From Dactylorhiza incarnata (taxonomy: Eukaryota; Streptophyta; Magnoliopsida; Asparagales; Orchidaceae): a stretch of 64,000 bases of DNA. Location of the stretch: contig JAWHQI010000079.1 in assembly GCA_033032865.1 (NCBI GenBank), positions 7,320,501 through 7,384,500 of the forward strand, given 5' to 3'. Below are positions 42,408-53,155 of this stretch, one piece after another. Both the position numbers and the translations under genes were made by a program. Each line of letters opens with the position of its first letter. Within the stretch, counting starts at the first letter, position 1. The notes under the pieces were generated by a model that saw only the letters and a list, made by a program, of their open reading frames with translations, searched no databases and was not told the origin of the DNA.

Positions 42408-43606
42408 TGTTGAAAATTGTTGAAGTGGAAGTGAAGGAGGCTTTTGGACCTGGGCGGTCTGGGAGGAGGTCGGGCGGTCTGGCATGACCGCACGGCCTGG
42501 CGGTCTGCCTCTGCGGTCTGGCTGGTAGTAGCCTAACTGTGGTCTCCTGGAGTGACCGCTGGTATCTGGTCCAAGGCCACGCAGGTTGTCTATAACCGTG
42601 CGGCGGGTTGTCTTCTTCAAGGCTGTGGGGGGTCAGGTGTGACCGCACAGGGTGTTCCAGGTTCTCTGGTAGTTGTCGCGGACTAAGGCTCTTAGTCGCG
42701 CGGTCTCAGTTCGCGGTCTCAGGAGGAGACTGGTATGCGAGCTGGTTGCTGTTCGCGGTCTCAGGAGGAGATCAGCATACGGACAGGAGTTCGCGGGTTG
42801 ATGGCGGACTGGCTGTGTTCGCGGTCTCGAGCGAACATAGGTGGTGAATAGCTTCGAGCGGTCTGGCGATCTCTTTGGAGAGTCGCGGTCTGCTGTGAGA
42901 GTGGCAGACTCTCATGGTGGAGAATTGAAGCTGGCAGGTTCACCAAAATGAAGCAGGAGTTATGTTGCTGATCGCGCGGGCTGACCGATCAGGTCGCACG
43001 GTCTGGGGGGTGGTGATCCTATCTCTAGGGTGGTGACCAGATCAGGTCTCACGCCTATAAATAGGAAGCCACTGTAGCAACAAATATAGAACACACCAAG
43101 TGTAAGCTGAGTTCGCTTGTTTCCTGCGGTCTGGTTTATTCTGACCGTGCGGTCTGCTGATTGAATTCCTCTTGTGCAGCTTCTGCGGATAGTGTGGGCA
43201 GCAGCGATCACCTCTTCCTCTGAAAGTGTTCGGGCGGTCTGCGGCTTGGAGTTGTGGTGCTGGAGTTCGGGAGGATCAGGAAATCGGAAGAAGGGAGCGG
43301 TCTGTGCAGCGGTTTGGTGGTGTGCTGTGATCGGCAAGGCGCTGCGGTCTGGCAGTGTGTTGAAGTCGCAGGGAGGTCGCGCGGTCTGGAGCAATCTCAA
43401 GTTATCCTCATCTACTTGTATTTCTGTTTGGTATCTGTGTTGGCGAATCATGTCTCGCCAAGCATGCCTTGCCCTGTAATGAAGTTTATGCTATCAATAA
43501 AGATAAATTGCTTGCCTAAAGTTTGTCTCTGGTTGTTTGGCTTGTATCTCTAAGTTGCATAATCGATTCCTGCTTGCTCTCACAAGGTCCTTAGAAAAAT
43601 TTCACA
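42408..43606 (+). repeat. 5' LTR of copia D (1199 bp)
   Basis: TGTTGAAAATTG...AAAATTTCACA. It holds about 17 copies of (G/A)CGGTCT spread from 42447 to 43390, denser upstream of the TATA box TATAAATA at 43056-43063. Confidence 0.97.
43056..43063 (+). promoter_or_regulatory. TATA box of D 5' LTR
   Basis: TATAAATA in CACGCCTATAAATAGGAAGC, conserved at 48423-48430 and in H. This copy would drive the full-length transcript. Confidence 0.8.
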
Positions 43607-43618
43607 TGGTATCAGAGG
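43607..43618 (+). other. Primer-binding site of copia D (tRNA-iMet)
   Basis: TGGTATCAGAGG directly follows the LTR end; the first 11 bases match initiator-Met tRNA. Confidence 0.93.
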
Positions 43619-43694
43619 TAGGTTGGAGTGGATAGAGCAGGTTGCAACTTAGAGTAGCCATCGCCTTTGTGAAGAAGGAACCAGAGGAAAACCA

Positions 43695-46600
43695 ATGGAA
43701 GGTGGATTTGCAAGAGGTCTTGGTATTGAGATGCTTACATCGACTAACTTCAAGAAGTGGAAGTCATGTATGCAGATCTATCTTCTGGGTGAGGATCTAT
43801 GGGAAGTTGTTGGAGGAAATGAGACAGAAGAGGTAAAGGCAACGGAAGCTGGTGACAATGGTCCGGCCGTAAGGACGTGGAGAAAGACCAATGCCAAGGC
43901 CGAGTTCACTTTGAAGCGTGCCATTTCACCTGATCTATTTGATCACATCTTAGGGTGTGGATCAGCTGCCGAGATCTGGAGAGCCCTGGATGGGCTGTTT
44001 AATAAGAAGAATGTAGCGAGGCTGCAGTTCTTGGAGAATGAGCTGGCAAGGTCGGCTCAGGGCGATCTTTCTATCTCCACTTTCTTTCTGAAGATGAAGA
44101 ACCTCTGCGCTGAGATATCAGCACTGGATCCTGATGAGCCAATTTCTGAGGCGAAGCTGAAGAGGCACATCATCCGCGGCTTGCGGAAGGAATATGTGGC
44201 CTTTGTGACGTCGGTGCAGGGATGGGCAAATCAGCCGTCTCTGTTGGAGCTGGAGAACTTGCTTTCTTCGCAAGAAAGCTTGGCACGACAGATGGCGGGG
44301 TTGTCAGTGACTGGGGGAGATGCCGAAGTTCTCTTCTCAGGGAAGAAGAAGAAGTGGGATAAGAAAAAGAAGACCACTGGAGGCTATGGGCCTTCAACTT
44401 CTGGACAGCAGGAGAGGGGTTATCCTCCTAAGGCTGAGGAGAAGAAGAAGAAGGAAGGTCTCAAATGCTACAAATGCGGGAAGGTTGGGCACTTCAAGAA
44501 GGATTGCAGAGTGGTCACTCAAGCAGGGCATGCTGCAGAGAAGGAGGAAGCTGAGGCCAGACATATAGATGGAGGATGGGGAGGAGCCTTCTCGGCTTCT
44601 ATTGGAGCTTCGGCTCCCATCAACTATTTGGAGGACTGGATCGTGGACTCGGGGTGTGGTCATCACCTCACCGGAGACGGGACCAAGCTTTCTTCTGCAC
44701 AGCCCTACACAGGTAACAATGCAATCATTACTGCTGATAATACCGTGCATCCAGTAGAGAAGGTGGGGGTTGTTTCTTTGGGCAGTGATAGAGGGCCACT
44801 TACTTTGAAGAGTGTCTATCATGTGCCCGGAATGAATAAAAACCTCTTCTCCGTGACCAACGCTGTTGACGCTGGGTATCACGTTCTGTTCGGCCCAACA
44901 GAAGTGAAATTTCTACGTAATGTAGAGGCCGTGAAGGCCGAGGTCGTTCATATCGGGAGACGGGCAAAGGACTTGTTCGTTTTATCGACAAGTTCCTACG
45001 TCGACAAGATGAAGACGAATGATGGTGCCGTTATATGGCATGAGAGGTTGGGGCATGTAGGGATGGATAAGTTGAAAGCAATGGCGGTGAAAGGTCTGGT
45101 CAAGGGCCTGCCGAGTCTATCTTCCTACGGAGAAGGTCATGTTTACGCGGGATGTCAGTTCGGCAAGTCTCATCGACTACCGTTTGAAAAATCGCAGACA
45201 AGGAGTAGTGTGCCGTTGGAGTGCATCCACGGTGACTTGATGGGACCAACTGCTACCCCAAGCCTCGGAGGCAGCAGGTATATGCTGGTGTTGATCGATG
45301 ATTACACCAGATATGTCTGGGTTTATTTTCTGAAGGAGAAGGCGGAGGCGTTTGCCAAGTTTGTGGAGTTCAAGGAGCTCGTGGAAGGTCGGCTGAGACT
45401 GCAGGTGAAGAAGCTGAGGACTGACAACGGAGGGGAATTCACCTCCAGTGAGTTCTCTACTTTTTGCAGGAAGGCAGGCATCCGGAGGGAGCTTACTTGT
45501 GCTCATACTCCACAGCAGAATGGAGTTGCAGAACGGAAGATCCGTCATCTGACGGAGACCTGCAAGTGTTGGCTGCATGCCAAGAGTATTCCAAAGTCCT
45601 TCTGGGCGGAGGGAATGTCTTGTGCTGCCTACGTCATCAACAGGATGCCTCTGAGTCCCATCAACATGTTAACTCCGCATGAGTTGATGTTCAAGGAGAA
45701 GCCAAGCGTGGCACACCTTAGGGTGTTTGGCTCCACCTGCTACGTGCATGTTCCAGATGCTCTTCGGACGAAGCTAGATGCGAAAGCAAGGAAGCTAGTC
45801 TTCGTGGGATACGACGAGCGGAAGAAAGGATGGAAGTGCATGGACCCAGAGACGCGGAGATTTGTTGTATCTCGCGACGTTGTATTTGATGAGGTGACAT
45901 CCTATAAGGGGTCTTCTGGAGTGGAACTACCAGAGAGCAGGGTGGAGGTGCCAGAGAAAGCAGTGGAAGATCTTCAGGTGGAGCTACCTGTGTCACCAGG
46001 TGGTCCATCTCCTTCTAGTTCCGAGACGGGGGCTTCTGGTTCAGGGAGCAGGGGGAGCAATGCTCCTAGCACATCTGGAAGAGGAGCTAGGGAAGAAGCA
46101 GCTGGAGATAATGCGGTTCAGGGGAAGGAGCTGAGGAGGTCGAAGCGAGCAATCGTTGCCCCTGATCGCTATACAGGAGGAAACGCAGTGAGCTTTGTCT
46201 CATGTTTCTTCGCTGGTCCCTTGGATGAGAGGGAGCCGTCAAGCTTTGAGAAGGCCCAAGGCGTGAAGGAGTGGGATGTTGCAATGCAAGAAGAGATGGC
46301 AGCTCTTGAGAAGAATGAGACCTGGTCTCTTGTGCCCAAGCCCAAGGGCACTACTCCTGTAACATGCAAATGGGTCTACAAATTGAAGAAGAAAGCTGAC
46401 GGCAGCATCGAGCGGTACAAGGCTCGTCTTGTAGCTCGGGGATTCTCGCAGCAATACGGTGAAGACTACGATGAGACATTCAGTCCGGTGGCAAAAATGA
46501 CTTCAGTTCGGTTCATCATTGCCTTGGCAGCGTTCAGTGGATGGGAGATTTGGCAGCTCGACGTCAAGAACGCCTTCTTGTACGGCGAGATTGACAAGGA

Positions 46601-47780
46601 CATCTTCATGGTCCAGCCACCTGGCTTTGTGTCTGAAGATTTTCCGGAGCATGTCTGCAAGCTGAAGAAGGCCCTGTACGAGTTGAAGCAAGCGCCGAGG
46701 GCGTGGTACGGGAAGATCGCAGAATATCTCCTATTCTGTGGATTTGTTGCTTCAGACTCAGACTCAAGCTTGTTCGTCAAGAAGAGCGGGGAGCTTCAGG
46801 TCATCGTGATGTTATACGTCGACGATATGATCGTGACGGGGAACTCGAAGGAGGAAGTAGCTCAGCTTCGGGCCGAGCTGGCCATCAGGTTCGAGATGAA
46901 GGACTTAGGTGAGCTTCACCATTTCCTTGGACTCGAGGTGCAGAGGAAGGGAAGTGGAGTGCTGGTTTCCCAAGCTGGATATGTGGAGCGAATCGTGGAG
47001 CGATTCGGCATGAAGGAAGGGAAGTGCATCTTTACACCTCTGGAGAAGGCTATGAAGCTTCGGAAGGATGAGGGGAGGATTATGCAAGATCCGTTGGTGT
47101 TCCGAGCTCTGGTTGGGAGCTTGATCTATCTGACGATCACGAGGCCAGATATTGCATATGCAGTAGGCAGGGTGAGTCGGTATATGGCGGAGCCTCGGAT
47201 ACCTCATCTGCTAGCGGCCAAGAATATTCTGAAGTATGTCAAGGCGACCTCGGACATGGGTCTCCTATACAGGAGGGATGCGGGCTTCGAAGTGCATGGA
47301 TACATGGATGCTGATTACGGGGGAGATTCGGATGATCGGAAGTCGACATCTGGATTTGTCTTCATGGCGGGCCCTACGGCTATATCATGGTGCAGCAAGA
47401 AGCAGGATTCCGTATCGGTCTCCACCACAGAAGCGGAATACAAGGCTTCGGCCTTGGCAGCTCAGGAAGCCATCTGGCTTAGGAGGCTGGTGAGAGACGT
47501 CCACAAAGAGGTTCGGGAGCCAACTCTGCTACGCGGTGACAACGAGAGTGCTCTCAAACTGGTAACCAATCCAGTTTGTCACGCGAGGACCAAACATATC
47601 GAGATCGAGCATCACTTCATACGGGAGAAGGTGCTGGAGGGGTCTCTTTCGGTCGAGCATGTGCAGAGTGCGGACAATGTCGCAGACATCTTCACAAAGG
47701 CGCTGGCAAAGGGGCCGTTCACACGGCTAAGGGAGCTACTTGGGTTGGTTTCCACTTCCCACTTCAAGGGGGAGTGTTGA
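43695..47780 (+). CDS. Copia gag-pol polyprotein, 1361 aa, intact
   Basis: A single uninterrupted frame from ATG 43695 (88 bases after the PBS). UBN2-type gag about 20-230 (LTSTNFKKWKSCMQIYLLG, LQFLENELARSAQGDLSIS). CCHC knuckle about 258-271 (CYKCGKVGHFKKDC). Aspartic protease with IVDSGCGHHLTG (Asp about 318). GAG-pre-integrase about 440-500. Integrase with Asp about 513 (HGDLMGP), Asp about 577 (RTDNGGEF) and Glu about 612 (NGVAERK). RT about 870-1110 with YVDDMIVTG about 1041. RNase H about 1195-1350 with MDADYGG, TTEAEY and RGDNES. All key residues are present, and protein length is normal for copia. The last Cys codon and the TGA come from the LTR's first six bases. It makes the particle, matures it, copies the RNA and integrates the DNA. 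Confidence 0.98.
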   Translation: MEGGFARGLGIEMLTSTNFKKWKSCMQIYLLGEDLWEVVGGNETEEVKATEAGDNGPAVRTWRKTNAKAEFTLKRAISPDLFDHILGCGSAAEIWRALDGLFNKKNVARLQFLENELARSAQGDLSISTFFLKMKNLCAEISALDPDEPISEAKLKRHIIRGLRKEYVAFVTSVQGWANQPSLLELENLLSSQESLARQMAGLSVTGGDAEVLFSGKKKKWDKKKKTTGGYGPSTSGQQERGYPPKAEEKKKKEGLKCYKCGKVGHFKKDCRVVTQAGHAAEKEEAEARHIDGGWGGAFSASIGASAPINYLEDWIVDSGCGHHLTGDGTKLSSAQPYTGNNAIITADNTVHPVEKVGVVSLGSDRGPLTLKSVYHVPGMNKNLFSVTNAVDAGYHVLFGPTEVKFLRNVEAVKAEVVHIGRRAKDLFVLSTSSYVDKMKTNDGAVIWHERLGHVGMDKLKAMAVKGLVKGLPSLSSYGEGHVYAGCQFGKSHRLPFEKSQTRSSVPLECIHGDLMGPTATPSLGGSRYMLVLIDDYTRYVWVYFLKEKAEAFAKFVEFKELVEGRLRLQVKKLRTDNGGEFTSSEFSTFCRKAGIRRELTCAHTPQQNGVAERKIRHLTETCKCWLHAKSIPKSFWAEGMSCAAYVINRMPLSPINMLTPHELMFKEKPSVAHLRVFGSTCYVHVPDALRTKLDAKARKLVFVGYDERKKGWKCMDPETRRFVVSRDVVFDEVTSYKGSSGVELPESRVEVPEKAVEDLQVELPVSPGGPSPSSSETGASGSGSRGSNAPSTSGRGAREEAAGDNAVQGKELRRSKRAIVAPDRYTGGNAVSFVSCFFAGPLDEREPSSFEKAQGVKEWDVAMQEEMAALEKNETWSLVPKPKGTTPVTCKWVYKLKKKADGSIERYKARLVARGFSQQYGEDYDETFSPVAKMTSVRFIIALAAFSGWEIWQLDVKNAFLYGEIDKDIFMVQPPGFVSEDFPEHVCKLKKALYELKQAPRAWYGKIAEYLLFCGFVASDSDSSLFVKKSGELQVIVMLYVDDMIVTGNSKEEVAQLRAELAIRFEMKDLGELHHFLGLEVQRKGSGVLVSQAGYVERIVERFGMKEGKCIFTPLEKAMKLRKDEGRIMQDPLVFRALVGSLIYLTITRPDIAYAVGRVSRYMAEPRIPHLLAAKNILKYVKATSDMGLLYRRDAGFEVHGYMDADYGGDSDDRKSTSGFVFMAGPTAISWCSKKQDSVSVSTTEAEYKASALAAQEAIWLRRLVRDVHKEVREPTLLRGDNESALKLVTNPVCHARTKHIEIEHHFIREKVLEGSLSVEHVQSADNVADIFTKALAKGPFTRLRELLGLVSTSHFKGEC
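47762..47774 (+). other. Polypurine tract of copia D
   Basis: CTTCAAGGGGGAG directly before the LTR; it overlaps the codons for the last residues (FKGE) of the polyprotein. Confidence 0.9.
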
Positions 47781-48974
47781 AAATTGTTGAAGTGGAAGTG
47801 AAGGAGGCTTTTGGACCTGGGCGGTCTGGGAGGAGGTCGGGCGGTCTGGCATGACCGCACGGCCTGGCGGTCTGCCTCTGCGGTCTGGCTGGTAGTAGCC
47901 TAACTGTGGTCTCCTGGAGTGACCGCTGGTATCTGGTCCAAGGCCACGCAGGTTGTCTATAACCGTGCGGCGGGTTGTCTTCTTCAAGGCTGTGGGGGGT
48001 CAGGTGTGACCGCACAGGGTGTTCCAGGTTCTCTGGTAGTTGTCGCGGACTAAGGCTCTTAGTCGCGCGGTCTCAGTTCGCGGTCTCAGGAGGAGACTGG
48101 TATGCGAGCTGGTTGCTGTTCGCGGTCTCAGGAGGAGATCGGCATACGGACAGGAGTTCGCGGGTTGATGGCGGACTGGCTGTGTTTGCGGTCTCGAGCG
48201 AACATAGGTGGTGAATAGCTTCGAGCGGTCTGGCGATCTCTTTGGAGAGTCGCGGTCTGCTGTGAGAGTGGCGGTCTCTCATGGTGGAGAATTGAAGCTG
48301 GCAGGTTCACCAAAATGAAGCAGCAGTTATGTTGCTGATCGCGCGGGCTGACCGATCAGGTCGCACGGTCTGGGGGGTGGTGATCCTATCTCTAGGGTGG
48401 TGACCAGATCAGGTCTCACGCCTATAAATAGGAAGCCACTGTAGCAGCAAATATAGAACACACCAAGTGTAAGCTGAGTTCGCTTGTTTCCTGCGGTTTG
48501 GTTTATTCTGACCGTGCGGTCTGCTGATTGAATTCCTCTTGTGCAGCTTCTGCGGATAGTGTGGGCAGCAGCGATCACCTCTTCCTCTGAAAGTGTTCGG
48601 GCGGTCTGCGGCTTGGAGTTGTGGTGCTGGAGTTCGGGAGGATCAGGAAATCGGAAGAAGGGAGCGGTCTGTGCAGCGGTTTGGTGGTGTGCTTTGATCG
48701 GCAAGGCGTTGCGGTCTGGCAGTGTGTTGAAGTCGCAGGGAGGTCGCGCGGTCTGGAGCGATCTCAAGTTATCCTTATCTACTTGTATTTCTGTTTGGTA
48801 TCTGTGCTGGCGAAATCATGTCTCGCCAAGCATGCCTTGCCCTGTAATGAAGTTTATGCTATCAATAAAGATAAATTGCTTGCCTAAAGTTTGTCTCTGG
48901 TTGTTTGGCTTGTATCTCTAAGTTGCATAATCGATTCCTGCTTGCTCTCACAAGGTCCTTAGAAAAATTTCACA
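47775..48974 (+). repeat. 3' LTR of copia D (1200 bp)
   Basis: Same ends as 42408-43606. Followed by AAACG at 48975-48979. Confidence 0.97.
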
Positions 48975-48979
48975 AAACG

Positions 48980-49689
48980 ACCCCTTGGTCTATAGGTTTT
49001 TATGAGCATTCCTATAAATCAACGATTACATTTCCTTACTTACCTTATATATTTGCTCTACTTGCTTACTTTACTTGTTCTTACCCTACTTTTACTTACT
49101 GCTTCAATTATAATATATATTGCGTAGTGGTAGACATCCCCTGTAGATTATACACCCGTCACCTGCTATTGTTTACACCCCTTATTGTCCTCCGCTTCAT
49201 TCCTCCTGCTCGGTGCCTAGGAGTCACCGGGGGAGGGGTGGGAGATTGGCTTAGTCTTTTGACTAACGGTCGGTGAACCTTATCATTTTAGGAGACCGAG
49301 GAGACACAGCAGCACCAGAGGCCGGTGCAGATGGAGGCGGGACAGTCTAGCATAGGAGCACCAGTCTCAGGATCCGTGAGTGTCACTTCTAGTTGATTTG
49401 CTTCCGCGAGTGTCTTTTGTAGTGAGGAATTGATGTACAGGGCATGAGCCCTTTTATTATTTCTGTACCTTTGTTCAGATATTTGATGTGGACATCTCTT
49501 TAGATGGTTTTATTTTCTATGTGATGTGGACTTAAACTTCTATAAGTTTGTTTATTCTTTCTTCTTCTGTGATTGATATTGCCGACAGGATCGGCGTTTT
49601 GTAGTGGCAACCTCCCCGTGAGTTGGTGTCACAGCAAAGCGGCGGTTCTGGGCATAAGACCCGTGTTTGTCAGAAAAAGGGGTCTTACA
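48980..49689 (+). other. 3' end of solo LTR C
   Basis: Continuation of C after D, with no gene. It ends in a chromovirus-style terminus GTCTTACA. A short frame at 48905-49276 starts inside the LTR of D and is accidental. Confidence 0.6.
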
Positions 49690-49694
49690 ACTTG

Positions 49695-50997
49695 CCCGCG
49701 TGATCTCTGCACACCGCTGTGCCAAAATCGAACCCACGCTGCATTAAATGAAGCTGTCCAAGGTCACGCCCGTGACCCAAATGTCACGGGCGTGACATGT
49801 CACTTTTCGCCGTGGCGTCCCGCAAGACCCACGCCACTGTCGGATCCGATATGAACAGTGCTTACATGCCCTTGGTCACGCCCGTGACCGAGGGCGTGTA
49901 ACTTGGAAATTTTTCCTATAAATTCCAGAGCTCTCCTTGAGTCCAGAGTTCAGAATTTTGGAGAGGGGGAGGTGCTGCTAGAGCTGATTGTGAGCTTTTT
50001 CATGTTTCTTTCATGTTTCTCTCTTTTATGCTCTCTCTTTCTCCCTCTCATGCAATGTTCTAGTTTCCTTCTAATGCTATAGTTTCTTAAGCTTGTAATC
50101 CTTACATTTTCTAGCATTGTAATCTTGGTTAAGGCTTGTAATAGTTTTTAAATTTCAATAAAAATTAGTTTTGTTTTCTTCACTTCTCTTTCTCTTTTAA
50201 TTAGTTCTTCTTCATGCAATTTTATCTTACTCTTTTTCCCCCTCCACCATGATTAACTAATTCTCTTTAGTTCTCGATCAAAATGATCAGAGGATGAGAT
50301 AATCAAGTTATGATTTTCTAAAGCTCTCTTTTTCCGTTCTTGTAAACACTTGAATTACCCTTGATTTTTAACTAGTGAGGCCATATTTTCGATGTATGGT
50401 TTTCGCTTAAGTTTTCATACTTATTTAGCCAGAGGCTTAAAGTATGAATCGATCAAAGAGAGTTACACGCACCTCTTGAGAGAGGATGATGTAAATCTTC
50501 CGGATTGGAGTCAAATCCAATAGTGGGGTTCACAGCGTAAAGCAAGTTTTAAATAATCAGTTATAGGACGGGAGTCCGGTTATTTTTCCAAAACTTAGTT
50601 GGGCATTAACCTCGAGAGAGGCATGTTCGAGCTTTAGGAACCTTAACGGTCAAGTAGTTTAAATGAAACAGAATTAGATTTATTTCTCTTTTACTTGATT
50701 ATTCTCGCTCCAAGGTGATTTTAGATTGAGCACTAAACTTTTTACCATCGTTTAAACCCCACTTTTAGTTTGCAATTTTTCTCTTTTAGCTATGTAAAAC
50801 AAAACTAAAAAATCGATTAGATAAGATAATAGTGATTTTCCTCGAAGTAGAAGTAATCAACGCGCCCCGTGGAATACGACCTTGGTATTTCTAAATATCC
50901 TATACTATAGACGATAAGGTACACTTGCCTTCATCGTATATAGTTTTGGAAAACATCTTTAACCCTTCGCTTTGCAAATCCGTAAATTTCTATATCA
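49695..50997 (+). repeat. 5' LTR of gypsy B, part 2
   Basis: Matches 59017-60330 closely. Contains GTCACGCCCGTGACC-type motifs (49761-49902), TATA box TATAAA at 49917-49922, and ends TTTCTATATCA before the PBS. Confidence 0.93.
49917..49922 (+). promoter_or_regulatory. TATA box of B 5' LTR
   Basis: TATAAATT after TTTTTCC, just downstream of the motif array; identical context at 59240-59246 in the 3' LTR. Confidence 0.7.
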
Positions 50998-51003
50998 AGT
51001 TTT

Positions 51004-51021
51004 TGTCGCCGTTGCCGGGGA
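51004..51021 (+). other. Primer-binding site of B (tRNA-Asp, one mismatch)
   Basis: TGTCGCCGTTGCCGGGGA, one base away from the perfect tRNA-Asp site of E. Confidence 0.9.
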
Positions 51022-51124
51022 TTTTGGCGTAGTTATTTTGAAAAGGGGATAGCTATTAATTTTATCGTGTTATTTTCATTTTACTTTTTCTAAATCCAAA
51101 AAAAACTTAAAGGTGTAATCAAAA

Positions 51125-51219
51125 TCCTGGAAAGGAACGTTTGGGTTATCATCCCATCTCACCTCCTAGTACCATTGAGAACCCCTCACAGAGCATACCT
51201 CGGGAAATCCAAGACTAAC
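51125..51219 (+). repeat. 95-nt conserved box, copy in B leader
   Basis: Lies between the PBS and gag, in the untranslated leader. Nearly the same as 57386-57481 in the 3' region of B, with the core CTCACCTCCTAGTACC identical in the two. It could form a small GGG..CCC hairpin and a TGGA/TCCA closing stem. Possible role in packaging or dimerisation is only a guess. Confidence 0.8.
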
Positions 51220-51455
51220 TTAATCCGCCTAAAAGAAAAAAAATATAATAATCAAGTTTTCCTCTTTCTTTATTTTTAGTTTTATTATTTTCTCTCTTTT
51301 CTCTTTTCCCTTTTTAGTGTATGATCCGAGGTAGCACTTCAAATATTCCTTTTGATCCAAAGATCGAGTGAACCCTTTCGCGGTGCCGCCGTTCTCGTGA
51401 TCAGAAAATACAATTATTATTCGAAGAGTCGACCGGGGACACTAACGCAGCTAAT

Positions 51456-51975
51456 ATGGATCACAATCTTAATCTTCCTAATCCTAATGCGCCCAATCCT
51501 AATGAGGTCGCGCAACGAACCATGTCCTATTATGCGCGACCGAATTTGGAAGGGACATTGTCAAGTATTGTTTGCCCTGTGGTGGCGAACAATAACTTTG
51601 AGATCAAGTCCAACATCATACAAAATGTGCAACAATCAGTGACCTTCGATGGTCAGCCGGACGAAGATCGAAATTGTCATATTTCTAATTTTCTCGAAAT
51701 TTGTGACACGTTTAAAATCAATGGCGTCACAGATGATGCCATTTGATTGCGTCTTTTTCCTTTTTCTTTGTGTTTTAGGGGCAAGCAGTGGTTGGGCTCA
51801 CTTCCTAGGGAGTCCATCACTACATGGGCCGATATAGTAGAAAAATTTCTCACTAAATATTTCCCGCCTGGAAAGACCGCCAAAATGCGAACATATATTG
51901 CATCATTTATGTAAATCGACTCGGAGACTCTTTATGATATATGGGAGCGCTTCAAGGAGCTTTTGCGTAGATGCC
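51456..51975 (+). pseudogene. Gypsy B gag, N-terminal part
   Basis: MDHNLNLPNPNAPNPNE, RTMSYYARPNLEGT, ANNNFEIKSNIIQN, FLEICDTFKINGVTDDAI, then TGA at 51744-51746. After a frame change GKQWLGSLPRESITTWAD, FLTKYFPPGKTAKMRTYI and ERFKELLRRCPHH follow. This is the standard Athila gag order. A MITE interrupts it at 51983. Confidence 0.85.
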
Positions 51976-51983
51976 CTCACCAC

Positions 51984-52379
51984 TAGGGGCTGTTCACAAA
52001 TAGTATAATTCGTGAATAGTTTGAGATTCGATTCGTGAAGATTCGATTAAATTCGTATTTTTCGAATTCGAATTCGGATTCGAATCCGAATTCAGATTCG
52101 AATAGTTATAAAATTATATAAAATATTATAAAATTATATTTAAACATTATAATTTGAATTTAAAATTATATTTAAACATTATAAAATTATATTTAAGCAT
52201 TATAAATATTAAATATAATTATAATTAAACATTATAAAATTAGAATTCGAATTCAAATCCATGTTCAAATCCGAATCGATTCGATTGAATATTTATTCGA
52301 TTTGATTTCGGTTCAATTTCGAATTGATTGGATTCGATTGAATAGGTATTCGATTCGATTCGGTTCGTGAACTCCCCTA
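51984..52379. mobile_element. hAT-type MITE (396 bp) in B gag
   Basis: Terminal inverted repeats TAGGGGCTGTTCACAAA / TAGGGGAGTTCACGAA (rev. comp. of the right end) and a perfect 8-bp duplication CTCACCAC (51976-51983, 52380-52387), which is the hAT signature. The interior is AT-rich with many GATTCGAATTCG-type words and has no coding capacity. Confidence 0.93.
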
Positions 52380-52387
52380 CTCACCAC

Positions 52388-53155
52388 GCACTTCCCACTT
52401 GACAACAAGTTCAAATCTTTTATAATGGCTTGAATTTCCAAACTAAGTAAATGATTAATGCGACCGCCGGGGGTACATTAAATAGGAAAACCCCGGAGGC
52501 CGCTCAAGAGCTTTTTGAGAAAATGGCCATGAATGCGCACCAATGGAATATTCCCCGAGCTAAGCCTAACAAGCGAGCCAGAATTATTGAAATAAACGCA
52601 AATGCAAATTTAGCTTTACAAGTTGAGCGCTTAACTAAGCAAGTGGCGGAGATGTCTTCTTCCTCCGCCACTCCTCCTTGGGCTAATAATATTTTAATTG
52701 AAGAGCAGGTTGACTACATGGGAAATCCACCTCGACCTTCCTATAACCCGAACTCCGCTCCATATAATAACACTTACAATGCGGGTTATAGGAACCACCC
52801 GAATTTCTCATGGAGCAACCAAGGAAATGGTCAACGCCCTTTAAATTTGAATCAACCTCCTAATCAACTTCTTAACTTAACTCCCCCTCCAAATTTTAAT
52901 CCGCCCGGTTTTAAACAGCAACAACAAAAACTCTCTCTGCTTGAAGAGGTTTTTGCAAAATATGTTGCTACAAATGAAACGAACATCCGAAACCTTATCG
53001 GGTCAATCAAAAATTTAGAGAATCAAGTGGGCCACCTCGCAAAGATGTTCTTCGAGCATCAGCAAGGAGCACTACCGGGAAATACGGAGCCAAATCCAAG
53101 GGAGAGCGCGAACGTGATTACACTCCGAAGCGGGAAGGAGGTGGTTTCAAAATAG
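52388..53155 (+). pseudogene. Gypsy B gag, C-terminal part
   Basis: Open from 52451: INATAGGTLNRKTPEAAQELF, then an Asn/Pro-rich linker (PYNNTYNAGYRNHPNFSW, also found in the gag of E), a coiled segment (LSLLEEVFAKYVATNETNIRNLIG) and NVITLRSGKEV, the link to protease in Athila elements. There is no zinc knuckle. The linker match to E shows that B and E are related lineages. Confidence 0.85.

Larger units (their letters stand above)
42408..48974 (+). mobile_element. Intact copia retrotransposon D
   Basis: 6567 bp, flanked by a perfect AAACG duplication (42403-42407, 48975-48979). Two LTRs of 1199 and 1200 bp differ at about a dozen positions plus one single-base indel by eye (about 1%). The primer-binding site, a single full-length gag-pol frame and the polypurine tract are all intact. 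It is the only autonomous-looking element in the window and is inserted in C. H is an older relative. Confidence 0.97.
38158..49689 (+). mobile_element. Very long solo LTR C (about 5 kb without D)
   Basis: Bounded by TGTAACATACCCC at 38158 and GGGGTCTTACA at 49689, and flanked by the perfect duplication ACTTG (38153-38157, 49690-49694) inside B's LTR. Removing D leaves about 4.96 kb. I find no repeated terminal region, primer-binding site or gag/pol motif, so it is best read as one LTR of a large gypsy element, perhaps Tekay-like from its TGTAA...TTACA ends. The orientation assumes the usual order. An alternative is a non-autonomous element whose LTRs I failed to see. Confidence 0.7.

Noticed and set aside
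43174..48921. Recurrent frames in both LTRs of D as conserved peptides
   Set aside because: They are identical because the LTRs are, and lie in U3/R DNA rich in GCGGTCT.
38158..49689. C as a complete element with two LTRs
   Set aside because: The TGTAACATACCCC start and GGGGTCTTACA end each occur once, and no PBS or gag/pol motif is found between them.
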